Source of the DNA: OMIW01 sp044235645
Lineage (GTDB): Bacteria; Bdellovibrionota_C; UBA2361; OMIW01
NCBI GenBank assembly: GCA_044235645.1
Contig: JBIIHQ010000003.1
Span: 186,001 to 250,000, forward strand
DNA length: 64,000 nt
Direction of reading: 5' to 3'
Below the pieces are notes generated by a model. The model was given only the letters and a program-made list of their open reading frames with translations. It was not told where the DNA came from and ran no database searches. The number at the start of each line of letters is the position of its first letter. Within the stretch, counting starts at the first letter, position 1. The position numbers and the translations under genes were made by a program. Of the stretch, positions 35,225 through 45,193 are shown piece after piece.

Positions 35225-36301
35225 ATGTCGATATTTTCCGAGTCCGATCAGATCTGGATGCAACGAGCGCTCACCCTCGCTGCCAATTCGCGAGAGACCT
35301 CTCCAAATCCAATGGTGGGAGCCGTTGTGGTGAGCAAGGAGGGCGAGCTTCTCGGGGAGGGTTGGCATCTGCGTCCTGGCCAACCTCACGCTGAGCGCGT
35401 TGCTATCGCCGCAATTAGAAGCCCAAAGCTCCTCATTGGCGCAACAATCTACGTCACCCTCGAGCCATGTAACCACCACGGGCGTACTCCCCCCTGCTCC
35501 GAGCTTCTGATTCGTTCTGGCATCCGGCGGGTCGTAGCCTGCTGCACCGACCCAAACCCCGTCGTTTCAGGACGAGGAATAGCGACCTTGAAAAATGCCG
35601 GGCTGAGTGTTGATGTCGGCCTTCTTGAGGAGAAGGGCCGGTGGCTAAACCGTCGCTTCTTCACCCTCCATGAGAAGAGAAGACCCTACATTATCCTCAA
35701 ATGGGCGCAGAGCGCTGACGGCTATATTGCCGCCTTTTGCCCTCCCAATGAACAACTCGCGACTGGCTCAGACCGGTGGATTACTGAGGAGCCCGCACGA
35801 CGTCTTGTTCATCAGTGGCGTGCCGAAGAAGATGCCATTTTAGTTGGAACTCAAACTGCCATAGTCGATAACCCCTCGCTTACTGTACGACTGGTCGAAG
35901 GTCGAAATCCTCTGCGAGTAATTCTCGATCGAAAAGGTCGAGTCCCGATGACTCACAGCATTTTCGATGGTTGCGCGCCAACGTTGATTGTTGGTGAACC
36001 ACGTCCATCATTACCAATTGATTTATTCGCCCAACTATCTCAGACAGATGACCCTCTCGTCATAGCCCTCGAAGAGCTACGACGAAGATCGATGCTGAGC
36101 GTTATCATTGAGGGAGGGACGCGCTTATTGGACTCATGCCTCGAGCAGGGGCTCTGGGACGAGCTCCGAGTATTTATATCTCCTCATCCATTGAAGAGGG
36201 GATATCCGGCTCCACCCCTCCTTTCAGCACCGCCGGATTCTCGTGCAGCCGTGGGAAATGATCACCTTCTGACCTGGTTTCGGCCATTGAGAATTGGCTG
36301 A
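35225..36301 (+). CDS. ribD: Bifunctional riboflavin biosynthesis protein RibD
   Basis: ATG start at 35225 (358 residues); a TTG 8 codons upstream is the alternative. The N-terminal deaminase has the zinc site HAERVAI and TLEPCNHHGRTPPCSE; the C-terminal reductase begins near residue 148 (RPYIILKWAQSADGYIA) and ends with IIEGGTRLLDS. It deaminates and then reduces the pyrimidine intermediate that comes from GTP cyclohydrolase II. No FMN riboswitch motif is visible upstream. ribE and ribH are not here. Confidence 0.94.
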   Translation: MSIFSESDQIWMQRALTLAANSRETSPNPMVGAVVVSKEGELLGEGWHLRPGQPHAERVAIAAIRSPKLLIGATIYVTLEPCNHHGRTPPCSELLIRSGIRRVVACCTDPNPVVSGRGIATLKNAGLSVDVGLLEEKGRWLNRRFFTLHEKRRPYIILKWAQSADGYIAAFCPPNEQLATGSDRWITEEPARRLVHQWRAEEDAILVGTQTAIVDNPSLTVRLVEGRNPLRVILDRKGRVPMTHSIFDGCAPTLIVGEPRPSLPIDLFAQLSQTDDPLVIALEELRRRSMLSVIIEGGTRLLDSCLEQGLWDELRVFISPHPLKRGYPAPPLLSAPPDSRAAVGNDHLLTWFRPLRIG

Positions 36302-36323
36302 GAAAAGGTGCATTATCGAGAAG

Positions 36324-38603
36324 ATGCCCACCGAGGCTCTATTTCCCTCCTACCCACATATCCAAAACCTCTACAACTCCATGGGCCTCATAATTATCTT
36401 CATCACTCTCTTCCAGATCGGGGCATTACGATCAGCTCTTTTATCCGTATGTGGAATCCCAGGCTCGTACATTGCGAGCACAGTTTCCATCCTTGTCGCC
36501 CAGTCTTATTGTGGACTAGCTCTTCTTTTTTTTAATCAATTTACTCCCGCTAATTACCTGGCTTCTATAATTATTTTAAGTGCTCCGATCGTCATTTACT
36601 TGAATAAAAGTCGACTCGATAGGATAAAAGCAAGCAAAGCTTCTCGATTATCCCCTTCCGAACTTATCGGCATAGTAGTCATTTTCACTCTCGGCGCCAT
36701 CATCCGTCTCCCTGCATCGAACTACCTTTTCGGCGGACAGGATCCTGGTGTGTATGCCAATCTTGGTAACTATTTCGCCAGCCACGGCACTCATATAGTA
36801 AAGGATCCAATTCTTCCTCTTCTCACCACCAGGGTAGAACTCAAGGAGCAATACCTGAAGGCAACTTATCACGGAATAGGTCAAAAAAAAGATGGTAGAT
36901 GGCATGGAACTTATGTACCGGGCCTGTATGTCCGCTCCAATCCAGATATCGAGTTGATACCTCAATTCTACCACCTCCATCCCCTTTGGCTTGCCGTCGG
37001 AAACTGGGTTTTTGGGATGGAATATGCTGCTTCTATCCTTGGCCTATTCAGTCTTCTAACTGTTTCTCTCGTAGGACTTCTTACCTTCGAGATTACTCGT
37101 TGTCGGATATCAGGCTTTAGCGCCGCATATCTCGCTGCCATCAATCCCGCTCACTCATACTTCGCGACATTTCCCGTTTCTGAAACGGTCGCAAGCTTTT
37201 TCTTTTTATCCGGACTCTATTTTTTTATCGTTGCCCTGTCCCCGCAACTAGGATCTCGACGGAAGTCATCCTTCTGCCTAGCCATTTCAGCTTTGGCTTT
37301 TGGAGCCCTTTTTCTTACCCGTATTACCGGATTTGTCACCATCCCTTTAATCCTCATAAGCATCACCCTCATCCTCATTCGCCATCGTTTGAGATTGCAA
37401 TACATGCTTTTCGGATTCGGCTTCGGATGTCTTGCACTATTTATTTTGAGCTATTATTGGGGTATTTCGCAGTCAGGAACTTATGCTCGCACAATCTATC
37501 GGGGCAAGCTCGGCATATTTCCTCATATCTTGTGGACCGCGCCATGGTTTTTTCTCTCTGGCGCGATCCTCTGGTCATCAATCTCATTTTTTGTCATTCG
37601 GATTCGGATCGGTGCCACCTGTGCACCCCTTATTCGACGTCACCTAGGGTTGATTATCCTCATCCTAATCATTTCCGCTGTTTCCTACAGAGGATACCTT
37701 CTCGCGTTTACCGATACCTATCTTTCGCATCGCTGGTTTGGCAAGCGGTGGCATATTGCGGGTAACGGTTTTCTCTCGCTCAGAAAAATGAGCATCGCTG
37801 CTCTCATCTCATTTCTCTCCGTTCCGGGATTCATAGCGTTCCTTTTTGGATTCACTCAACTATGGCGACGCGCCCTTGTCGCATCTCGGTTCATCCCTCT
37901 CGCGATATTCACGGCGGGTTTTTTTGCGATTCTTACGATCAAGCAGATCACCGCCCCCTATCTTTACTACTTCTCTCGATACCTCGTGAGCGAACTTTTA
38001 CCTCTCTCGATCGTGTCAAGCTGCTTTGGCGCTTATATCGTTATATCGAAGTTCTCTCGGACCAGAAGACAATGCTACCTTTTCGCGTGGATTATCTTCG
38101 TAGTTGCATGCACCTTACCCCATATTCACCCAACCCTCGGGAGACTAAGCGCCAAGGAAGGAAATGAATACAGTGAAGCCCTCCGCTGCGTCAGCGAGGT
38201 CGTCGGAGACAAGGGTATTATTCTGCTCGACAAGAGAAATTTTGCTGAAACTCCATTTAAGACTCCTATGCTACTCTCCTTTAATCGTCCTATTTTCGCA
38301 TTGAGTGCCAAGATGGCTGAATCCCCCGAACGTCTGAAAGAAATCGGAACATTTTTCAACTCCATCGGTTTTGAGCCTATTATTATTACTTCCGGCGCAA
38401 AATGGGGAGAAATGCCCGGAACTCGGCGAGAGCTTGCTCTAAACGCCGTATGGCGATATCTCAGTGCTAGCAAAGAGCATCTCCTGCCGTTTCGATACAA
38501 AGCATCGAGACTTCCTATCCAGCTTTATAAGTTCGACGACTTTTCACCAAGAACTCACAATCCACTCCCGGAGGTCTGCCAATCCGTCGCTGCGACCCGA
38601 TGA
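36324..38603 (+). CDS. Large polytopic membrane protein, GT-C glycosyltransferase-like
   Basis: From the ATG at 36324 the product is 759 residues (an in-frame TTG at 36294 is possible). About 13 hydrophobic segments are spread over residues ~20-620, with a hydrophilic C-terminal portion of about 140 residues. An early extracytoplasmic loop contains FGGQDPGVYANLG, the place where GT-C enzymes carry an acidic catalytic motif. It may transfer sugars from lipid carriers to the cell surface; this is a resemblance, not an assignment. It begins right after ribD but its function looks unrelated. Confidence 0.75.
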   Translation: MPTEALFPSYPHIQNLYNSMGLIIIFITLFQIGALRSALLSVCGIPGSYIASTVSILVAQSYCGLALLFFNQFTPANYLASIIILSAPIVIYLNKSRLDRIKASKASRLSPSELIGIVVIFTLGAIIRLPASNYLFGGQDPGVYANLGNYFASHGTHIVKDPILPLLTTRVELKEQYLKATYHGIGQKKDGRWHGTYVPGLYVRSNPDIELIPQFYHLHPLWLAVGNWVFGMEYAASILGLFSLLTVSLVGLLTFEITRCRISGFSAAYLAAINPAHSYFATFPVSETVASFFFLSGLYFFIVALSPQLGSRRKSSFCLAISALAFGALFLTRITGFVTIPLILISITLILIRHRLRLQYMLFGFGFGCLALFILSYYWGISQSGTYARTIYRGKLGIFPHILWTAPWFFLSGAILWSSISFFVIRIRIGATCAPLIRRHLGLIILILIISAVSYRGYLLAFTDTYLSHRWFGKRWHIAGNGFLSLRKMSIAALISFLSVPGFIAFLFGFTQLWRRALVASRFIPLAIFTAGFFAILTIKQITAPYLYYFSRYLVSELLPLSIVSSCFGAYIVISKFSRTRRQCYLFAWIIFVVACTLPHIHPTLGRLSAKEGNEYSEALRCVSEVVGDKGIILLDKRNFAETPFKTPMLLSFNRPIFALSAKMAESPERLKEIGTFFNSIGFEPIIITSGAKWGEMPGTRRELALNAVWRYLSASKEHLLPFRYKASRLPIQLYKFDDFSPRTHNPLPEVCQSVAATR

Positions 38604-38888
38604 CGCGCGTCGATTATGTTTGCTCTCAGCCATCCTTGACATCAAAAGCCTGGAAAACGACCCGCACAAAACGACGCTCAACTAGCTGCCGTCATATTTT
38701 CTTTTCTGTTCTCGAAATTAACCTGTGGATATGCTTTTTTTGCTCAAGGACGCGAAGCCGCCTCACCTTCAAACATCAGATTTCACACAAATATCGGGAG
38801 GTCCACAAATCGATGTACCACAACATAGAGCGATGACATATGACTGCCATGAAGCTCCCCTCCGGAAAGAAAAAGGTGTATTCTCCTG

Positions 38889-40391
38889 ATGCCCGAAACC
38901 AAGACACATCGTATGATATCCACCTATGAAAATCAGATTTGGGCTTCCGACCCCACTCAGAGCCTCACTTCCCCTCCTATGATGACAAACCCTGAAACAT
39001 CTCCCCTTGATTCTCAGTCAAAGAATAAAAGCTCTCACTGCAAAAGCATCGTAGAGCGCGAGGCGATCCCTTTCTCAATCCAACAAGCATTCGGAGAGTC
39101 TTTTATTGGTCCTTATGCTGTGTTTCTCGGAGCACCAAAGCCACTCGTGGCGATACTATCCACGGTACCACTCCTCTTTGGAGCTCTTCTCCAGCCCCTC
39201 GCCCTCGTAATTATGTCTCGCTTTCGCGACCGTTCTTTTGTTTTATTTCTTTTGACATTTTTTCAAGCACTCATCTGGGTGCCAATTATTGGGATCGGCT
39301 ATGCCGGCTGGTCTGGGGAAAACGCAGGGTATGCGCTTGTAGCTTCGGTCATCCTTTTTTATGTCATCGGGATGTTAGGAGGGCCAATTTGGAATAGTCT
39401 TGTCGGGGATATCCTTGAACCGAGCCTGAGGATTGATGCGTTCAGTCGGCGAAATCTCTATGCAGGGATCTCAATGCTCGTTGGGTTTCTGGTCGTTGGA
39501 GGTATCCTTCGCTGGTCAGCAGCCAAAGACCTGCTTCTGTGGGGATTCACATTGACCTTTGTGGTTGCTGCTGTCAGTCGAGTCGTTTCGAGTATTATGC
39601 TCAAAAAACACCCCAGCCCGCCCTTTACTGCCCTCGATTCAGATTATTTCTCATTTAGACAATTCCTCGAAAGATCGTACGAATCTAATTTTCTGAAGTT
39701 TGTCATATATGTCGCCGTTACGAATCTCGCTATAAATATCTCTGCGCCGTTTATCACTGTCTATCTGCTGAGAGATCTTTCCCTTTCTTATACCGATTAT
39801 TCATTCGCCATTGCTTCGGGCTTTGTCACACAGCTCTTCGTAACTCGCAGATGGGGGAGTATTCTTGAAGAAGTGGGTTCACGCAGGGTATTGATGATAT
39901 CTTCTATCGGTTTTGCCCTAACCCCATTCTTATGGCTCTTTTCGGGCCACTTGTGGTGGCTCTGCTTTGTTTCTGGCCTCCGAGGGATGTTGGCGATAGG
40001 ATATCAGATTAGCGTGTCTACGTTCATATTTGATGCGGTGACCCCCGGAAAGCGAGCGCGCTGCGCCGCGTACCAGTCGATCGTCAATAATTTTTCGATC
40101 GTTCTCGGTGCCCTATTCGGCGGCTGGATTGTATCTGTTGTTCCCCGCGTTGATGGTCTACATACCGATTCCAATATTCTTCTCCTCTTTGCTCTCTCAG
40201 GAGCTTTAAACGTCATAACGCTCGCTTTCCTTACCTCATTCAAGGAGGTTAGAGAGGTTCGACACCGGCCAGCAACAAGTATTTTATTTCACCTTGCATC
40301 CCTACGGTCGTTGGGAGAGGTTTTGGTACGGGTGGGTGGCAGCGAGAAAAGCCTCAATAACGAACTCTCATCGAGGGATGTGGATGTCTGA
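38889..40391 (+). CDS. Major facilitator superfamily transporter
   Basis: The protein is 500 residues with about 12 hydrophobic segments from residue ~65 on, in two halves separated by a cytoplasmic loop near residues 235-265, the plan of an MFS permease. Residues 1-62 are hydrophilic and Ser/Thr/Pro-rich, an extension that MFS proteins usually lack; an internal start (for example M9 or M31) could shorten it. Substrate unknown. Upstream, 38604-38888 (285 bases) contains no recognisable gene. Confidence 0.82.
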   Translation: MPETKTHRMISTYENQIWASDPTQSLTSPPMMTNPETSPLDSQSKNKSSHCKSIVEREAIPFSIQQAFGESFIGPYAVFLGAPKPLVAILSTVPLLFGALLQPLALVIMSRFRDRSFVLFLLTFFQALIWVPIIGIGYAGWSGENAGYALVASVILFYVIGMLGGPIWNSLVGDILEPSLRIDAFSRRNLYAGISMLVGFLVVGGILRWSAAKDLLLWGFTLTFVVAAVSRVVSSIMLKKHPSPPFTALDSDYFSFRQFLERSYESNFLKFVIYVAVTNLAINISAPFITVYLLRDLSLSYTDYSFAIASGFVTQLFVTRRWGSILEEVGSRRVLMISSIGFALTPFLWLFSGHLWWLCFVSGLRGMLAIGYQISVSTFIFDAVTPGKRARCAAYQSIVNNFSIVLGALFGGWIVSVVPRVDGLHTDSNILLLFALSGALNVITLAFLTSFKEVREVRHRPATSILFHLASLRSLGEVLVRVGGSEKSLNNELSSRDVDV

Positions 40392-40539
40392 ATGAGATCA
40401 ACTCAGACTGAGAAGGGATTGACCCCTATTGAAAGGGGAAAAATCGAGGTGCCGATGAGAGTAAATAGTCGGTAAGACTGTTCCCTTATTCATCACTTTG
40501 CTACCCTGAACTCACATACCAATTTCTAGGGGAAACAAA

Positions 40540-42621
40540 GTGACATCATCCGATACCCATCATCTGGAGCAAAACCCGCTCACCTCGATTCCGTTCGAAA
40601 TCCCCTTCTCCAGCTTCTCACCTGAGCAGATTGAGCCGGCAATATCCCAATTAATAGCGAGGACCGAAAGCCGGATAGCTACGATAGAATCGCTTGCTGA
40701 TGAGCTCCCCACAACTCCATTATATCAAAAGGTTGCCGTCACGATCGAGTCCGCCTCAGAAGAGCTCGAACTGGCGAGTGTCGTCATCGGTCATCTTGAG
40801 TCGGTAAATTCAACCCCTGAATGGCGAGCAGCGTATAATGCAATCCAGCAACCGCTGAGCCGTTTCTCTTCGCGGATAACCCTTTCTGAACCGTTGTGGC
40901 TCCTCATCAAGACACTCGCTGCCGGTGATGAAATCAAGAGTCTTCCATCCGTCGCTCAGCGGTACGTTACAAAGCTTGTCGATGACTTTAGAAGGCAGGG
41001 CGCGGAGCTGTCTCCCGAAAGCAAGAATAGACTAAAGGAGATTGACGCTGAAATTGCAACTCTCACAACAACATTTGCGCAACACACGCTGGATGCGACA
41101 AACCAACACGAATGGCTATTCGAAGACGAGCAACCACTTCGAGGACTACCTCCGACCGCCCGAGAGGGAGCTGCTCAAAGCGCTCGAGAAAGGGGGAAAT
41201 CAGGTTATCGGCTTTCCCTTCAGGCACCCAGTTACATCGCTGCGATGACCTATCTTGAGGATGCAACACTGAGAGAACAGATATATCGAGCGTTTACGAC
41301 CCGTGCATCTTCGGGTGGTACCGACAATACATCGTATCTTCTCAAAATCCTTGCGCTCAGAAGGGAGCGCGCGCAGCTCCTGGGCTTCGATCACTTCGCC
41401 GACCTTGTACTGGACGATCGGATGGCGAAGAAGGGCGAGAAAGCCCGCGAATTCCTTCGATCTCTTGCGAGGCGGGTAAGGTCTCAGGCTTCGCGGGAAA
41501 ATGAGGAGCTCCTCGATTTCCGACGTAAGATTGAGGGGTCTGATGCTCCGCCGTTGCAGGCCTGGGATGTCGCCTTTTATTCGGAGAAACAGCGGAAGGC
41601 TCTTTACGATTTCGACGAAGAGGAGGTGAGAGCTTATTTTCCGGTTGATGTTGTCTTGCAGGGACTTTTCGATGTCGTGTCGTCTCTCTTTGGGGTAACA
41701 ATTTCCCCATCATCGCTTCCGGTATGGCACCCCCATGTGCGCGCTTTCACGATGTACTCGGCTTCAGGTGAGACCATCGGTTCATTTTATGCTGATCTAT
41801 ACCCGCGAGAATCAAAGCGGGGCGGAGCATGGATGGGAGAGTTTATTCATGGCAGACCGGTCGATGATAACGATCGTCTCACTCCCCATCTGGGATTGAT
41901 ATGCGCTAATTTTACCCCCCCCACGGAATCACGCCCCGCCCTCCTCGCTCACGACGAAGTAAGCACCCTTTTTCATGAATTTGGTCACCTTATCCACCAT
42001 CTTTTCAGTGCCGTTCCCATTCCCGCTCTCGGTGGTACCAAGGTCGCTTGGGACTTCGTTGAACTACCCTCTCAGATTTTGGAGAACTGGACCTGGCATC
42101 CTGAGGTACTCGATCGGCTCTCTTCCCACTATCAGACTGGAGAAAAGCTTCCTCAAAGTCTCTTTGAAAGGATGCTGGGGGCTCGGAATTTTCGGATTGC
42201 GAATTTTCTGATGCGACAGATTGGATTCGGACTGCTCGATCTTGCTCTCCACATCGACTATCAGCCTGAACGGGATGGAGACATCCTCGCTTATGCACGA
42301 GCCCTCGCAGCACCCTTCTCCCCGACTCCTCTCCCCGCCGATTATGCGATGGTGACCACCTTCAATCACCTCTTCTCATCCCCCGTGGGATACGGAGCTG
42401 GATACTATTCGTACCTCTGGGCAGAGGTGCTTGATGCCGATGCGTTCACCCGATTTGAACAGGAAGGTTTATTCAATAGGGATACGGGGAATGCGTTTCG
42501 TCAAGCGATCCTCAGCCGCGGCAACAGCGCTGATCCGATATCACTCTTTGCTGAATTTATGGGAAGGGAACCCTTAATCGATGCGTTGTTAAAGCGAGCT
42601 GGCATTTCGAGCGCGGAGTAA
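40540..42621 (+). CDS. M3-family oligopeptidase
   Basis: The GTG start is preceded by AGGGGA (about 7 bases) and the product is 693 residues, normal for thimet-type oligopeptidases. The zinc site HEFGH is at residues 479-483 and the third ligand region VELPSQ (Glu near 508) follows at the standard distance. It cleaves short peptides in the cytoplasm, and is close to oligopeptidase A. It stands alone, with an unrelated divergent-looking arrangement of neighbours. Confidence 0.93.
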   Translation: MTSSDTHHLEQNPLTSIPFEIPFSSFSPEQIEPAISQLIARTESRIATIESLADELPTTPLYQKVAVTIESASEELELASVVIGHLESVNSTPEWRAAYNAIQQPLSRFSSRITLSEPLWLLIKTLAAGDEIKSLPSVAQRYVTKLVDDFRRQGAELSPESKNRLKEIDAEIATLTTTFAQHTLDATNQHEWLFEDEQPLRGLPPTAREGAAQSARERGKSGYRLSLQAPSYIAAMTYLEDATLREQIYRAFTTRASSGGTDNTSYLLKILALRRERAQLLGFDHFADLVLDDRMAKKGEKAREFLRSLARRVRSQASRENEELLDFRRKIEGSDAPPLQAWDVAFYSEKQRKALYDFDEEEVRAYFPVDVVLQGLFDVVSSLFGVTISPSSLPVWHPHVRAFTMYSASGETIGSFYADLYPRESKRGGAWMGEFIHGRPVDDNDRLTPHLGLICANFTPPTESRPALLAHDEVSTLFHEFGHLIHHLFSAVPIPALGGTKVAWDFVELPSQILENWTWHPEVLDRLSSHYQTGEKLPQSLFERMLGARNFRIANFLMRQIGFGLLDLALHIDYQPERDGDILAYARALAAPFSPTPLPADYAMVTTFNHLFSSPVGYGAGYYSYLWAEVLDADAFTRFEQEGLFNRDTGNAFRQAILSRGNSADPISLFAEFMGREPLIDALLKRAGISSAE

Positions 42622-42662
42622 CAGTTAAGAGACGTATCGAATTGACCGATTTACTCATCCCG

Positions 42663-43577
42663 CTAAACTTTCGCAACCAATAATGCCGCCCCAAAAACCC
42701 CTGCACTATCTCCTAGTTGATGTCGAACTATTGGGTTTTGCACGGAAGTATTGAAGACTTCGTGCGAGCCAAGGAAAATATCTTCATCATAAAACCAATC
42801 GAGATTACTGACCCCTCCACCAAGCACAATTCTGTCTGGATCGAGAATATTAATGACCGACGCTATCGCTCGCACGAACGCTTCTCGCGCGAAGTCCCTG
42901 AGCGAACTTGCTGCGAACTCCCCCATCACTGCCCGTTCCGCTATCTCTCGCAAGGAACATGGCTCTCCCGCGAGGAGCTCGTAACGCGCCTCCAACGCTG
43001 GTCCGCTCAAGAATGCTTCGACACAGCCCTGTTTCCCGCAATAACAGGACGGACCCGAGCGATCTAATACGGTATGTCCCCACTCGCCGGCTATCCCTTG
43101 AAACCCGTATCTAGCCTTTCGTTCAATCACTACCCCTCCTCCGACTCCCGTGCCCATGATGACGCCAAAAACAAGATCAGCTCCCCTTCCGGCACCGAAT
43201 CTCGCTTCAGCGAGAGCGAAGCAGTTGGCATCATTTGCGAGGACAACCGGGATACCGAGTCGAGCACTCAGATCGCGCTCTATCGGCATCCCGTTTAAAC
43301 AGATGGTATTACTATTCTTCAACAATCTCGTCATGGGGTCGAGCACCCCTGGAGTGCCGATCCCGAGTCGCTCGGGGGCCTCGCCACAATCCTCACACGC
43401 CTGCTTTACGAGATCGGCAATGTTGATAAGAATTGAATCATAACCCTTATCACGATCGGTCGAAGTGCGGTGCCGATACACCGACAGTAATTCGCCGTCC
43501 ATGTTTTCGCAGACAACTATCTCGATCTTAGTACCTCCCAGATCAATTCCCCACAGTCGCTCCCCCCTTGTACTCAT
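42663..43577 (-). CDS. ROK-family sugar kinase
   Basis: The protein is 304 residues. The ATP-binding GIDLGGTKIE is near residue 10, ND in LANDANCFAL near residue 117, MGTGVGGG near 142, and the ROK zinc motif CYCGKQGCVEAFLSG near 180. The short length and lack of a helix-turn-helix indicate a kinase (glucokinase, fructokinase or N-acetylhexosamine kinase) rather than a repressor. Substrate cannot be told. It lies between convergent M3 peptidase and a response regulator on the same strand. Confidence 0.92.
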   Translation of the reverse strand: MSTRGERLWGIDLGGTKIEIVVCENMDGELLSVYRHRTSTDRDKGYDSILINIADLVKQACEDCGEAPERLGIGTPGVLDPMTRLLKNSNTICLNGMPIERDLSARLGIPVVLANDANCFALAEARFGAGRGADLVFGVIMGTGVGGGVVIERKARYGFQGIAGEWGHTVLDRSGPSCYCGKQGCVEAFLSGPALEARYELLAGEPCSLREIAERAVMGEFAASSLRDFAREAFVRAIASVINILDPDRIVLGGGVSNLDWFYDEDIFLGSHEVFNTSVQNPIVRHQLGDSAGVFGAALLVAKV

Positions 43578-43636
43578 CTTTTCCCCTTATATCGAACTCC
43601 TCGCCACGTTATATCCTAACGAGGGCCCTCAATCGC

Positions 43637-43999
43637 CTAGATCAACGACTTAATCGCCTGCACAACCTCTCGTGAATCACATGGCTTCTCTATTAAACAC
43701 GACACCGGAAACCCTCTCAACCCAGCCTCAGCTTTCTCGGGCAGTCCCGTAACAACCACCACCTTCAGCGATGAATTTTCCCGCCTCAGCGCTTTGGCAA
43801 CATCGAGACCAGTTTTTCCGTCACGGAGCATCCAGTCACAGAAAAGAAGATCGGGTTTAAATGTCCTCCCATCCTCGATCGCACGCGCTCCATCCCCCGC
43901 GCTTCGCACTTCAAATCCTGCCTTGGTCAAACTCGAGGATATGAGAGTGGAGAAAACAGCTTCATCGTCAACAACCAAAATTTTCGATTTTTTGTTCAT
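43637..43999 (-). CDS. Single-domain response regulator (CheY-like receiver)
   Basis: The start at 43999 (ATG, with GAGGG upstream) gives 120 residues; the frame runs 7 codons further but without a site. The receiver is complete: VVDDE with the acidic pair, the phosphoacceptor Asp in LLFCDWML, Thr in VVVTGLP, and Lys in IEKPCDS. No output domain, so it signals by protein contact. It is divergent from motA, so a link to motility is possible. Confidence 0.9.
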   Translation of the reverse strand: MNKKSKILVVDDEAVFSTLISSSLTKAGFEVRSAGDGARAIEDGRTFKPDLLFCDWMLRDGKTGLDVAKALRRENSSLKVVVVTGLPEKAEAGLRGFPVSCLIEKPCDSREVVQAIKSLI

Positions 44000-44105
44000 C
44001 TGTGCCCTCACATGCCGCAAATAGGCCTTTTCAAAATGTCGTCGGTGATTAATACATTGGTGCTAACTACCAACTTGTTTGTTGTCTCTAACCCTCAAGT
44101 TTTTA

Positions 44106-44131
44106 GCAAGAGCCATTCAAAGAGCTCTTGC
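44106..44131. promoter_or_regulatory. Hairpin in the response regulator-motA intergenic region
   Basis: GCAAGAGC (44106-44113) pairs with GCTCTTGC (44124-44131) over 8 bp with a 10-base loop. The 307-base gap 44000-44306 between divergent genes has no other feature I can identify and should contain both promoters. Confidence 0.35.
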
Positions 44132-44306
44132 CATAACAGATACCGCGTTTGTGCATATTCCCTTCAGACGACTCTCGATTCTGCCGACTCCTCACAGGGG
44201 AGATTGGGGAGGCGAGGTGCCTATTCACCGAACGCACAAATACAACGTCGTTCACGTTGCCTCGGCCCTCTCCGCGATAACCAATCGCATCTCGAGGGCT
44301 TAAAGC

Positions 44307-45164
44307 ATGGGCGTCATCGTCGGCATTATCGGGGTTACCGCCTGCGTACTAATAGGATTCATCGGGCCTGGCGGACCAATACCGGTTCTCATTCAGCCAT
44401 ACGAACTTCTCGTCATCGGTGGCTCCGCCGTTTTCACTGTTTTCTCGGGAAATCCGAGCTACGTCGCGAAAAATGTCATCCCTGGAATTATCGGTGCCAT
44501 CAAGGGGAGTGGTATTGACAAGGGAACCTACGCCGATTTGATGGGATTAATGGCGAGTCTCTTTGATACCATGAGAAAGGAGGGCGCCCTTGGTATCGAG
44601 GGAGATCTCTCGAATCCCCACGACAGCCCGCGCTTTAACAGATACCCGAAGGCCTCCCACAATCACCACCTGATGGACACCTTCACAAGCGCCCTCCGAC
44701 TATTCGTCGATGGGGTCGTTAACGCCTTTGACCTCGAGCGGATGCTTGACACCGAGATCGAGACCCATCACGAGGAGGCTCTGCTCGTCCCCACGGCACT
44801 ATCCAAACTTGCTGATGCGTTTCCCGCGCTCGGGATAGTTGCGGCGGTTCTCGGGATCATCATCACCATGCAGCATCTCGATGGCCCACCCGCGGAGATT
44901 GGTGGCCACGTCGCGGCAGCCCTCGTGGGAACTATGCTTGGTATCTTGCTCTCCTACGGCTACATGGCCCCTATTGCGGCTAAAACCGAGCACGTAGCAC
45001 GTGAACAAACGGCGATCTTACACACGGTCAAGGTGGCTCTCGTTGCATTTGCCGGAGGCTCCCCCCCCGCCGTTGCCCTCGAATTCGCCCGCAAAACGAT
45101 TCCGAGCGTATTCCGACCAACTGCTGAGGAGATGGAAGAGATTATTCGTAACGCCAAGAAGTAG
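44307..45164 (+). CDS. motA: Motility protein A (proton channel stator)
   Basis: The protein is 285 residues. It starts at the ATG with GAGGG 9 bases upstream and has transmembrane segments near residues 1-22, 32-50, 170-190 and 200-222, with the conserved cytoplasmic loop and VPTALSKLADAFPALGIVAAVLG, diagnostic for MotA. It forms the stator with MotB and drives flagellar rotation. motB follows after 29 bases. No other flagellar gene is in the window. Confidence 0.94.
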   Translation: MGVIVGIIGVTACVLIGFIGPGGPIPVLIQPYELLVIGGSAVFTVFSGNPSYVAKNVIPGIIGAIKGSGIDKGTYADLMGLMASLFDTMRKEGALGIEGDLSNPHDSPRFNRYPKASHNHHLMDTFTSALRLFVDGVVNAFDLERMLDTEIETHHEEALLVPTALSKLADAFPALGIVAAVLGIIITMQHLDGPPAEIGGHVAAALVGTMLGILLSYGYMAPIAAKTEHVAREQTAILHTVKVALVAFAGGSPPAVALEFARKTIPSVFRPTAEEMEEIIRNAKK

Positions 45165-45193
45165 TTTATGCCCCCGTTCATGCTTCACCTCCC

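Noticed and set aside
38715..38730. DnaA-box-like TGTGGATA sequence near 38720
   Set aside because: One 8/9 match with no cluster, no dnaA, dnaN or AT-rich unwinding region nearby; not evidence of an origin.
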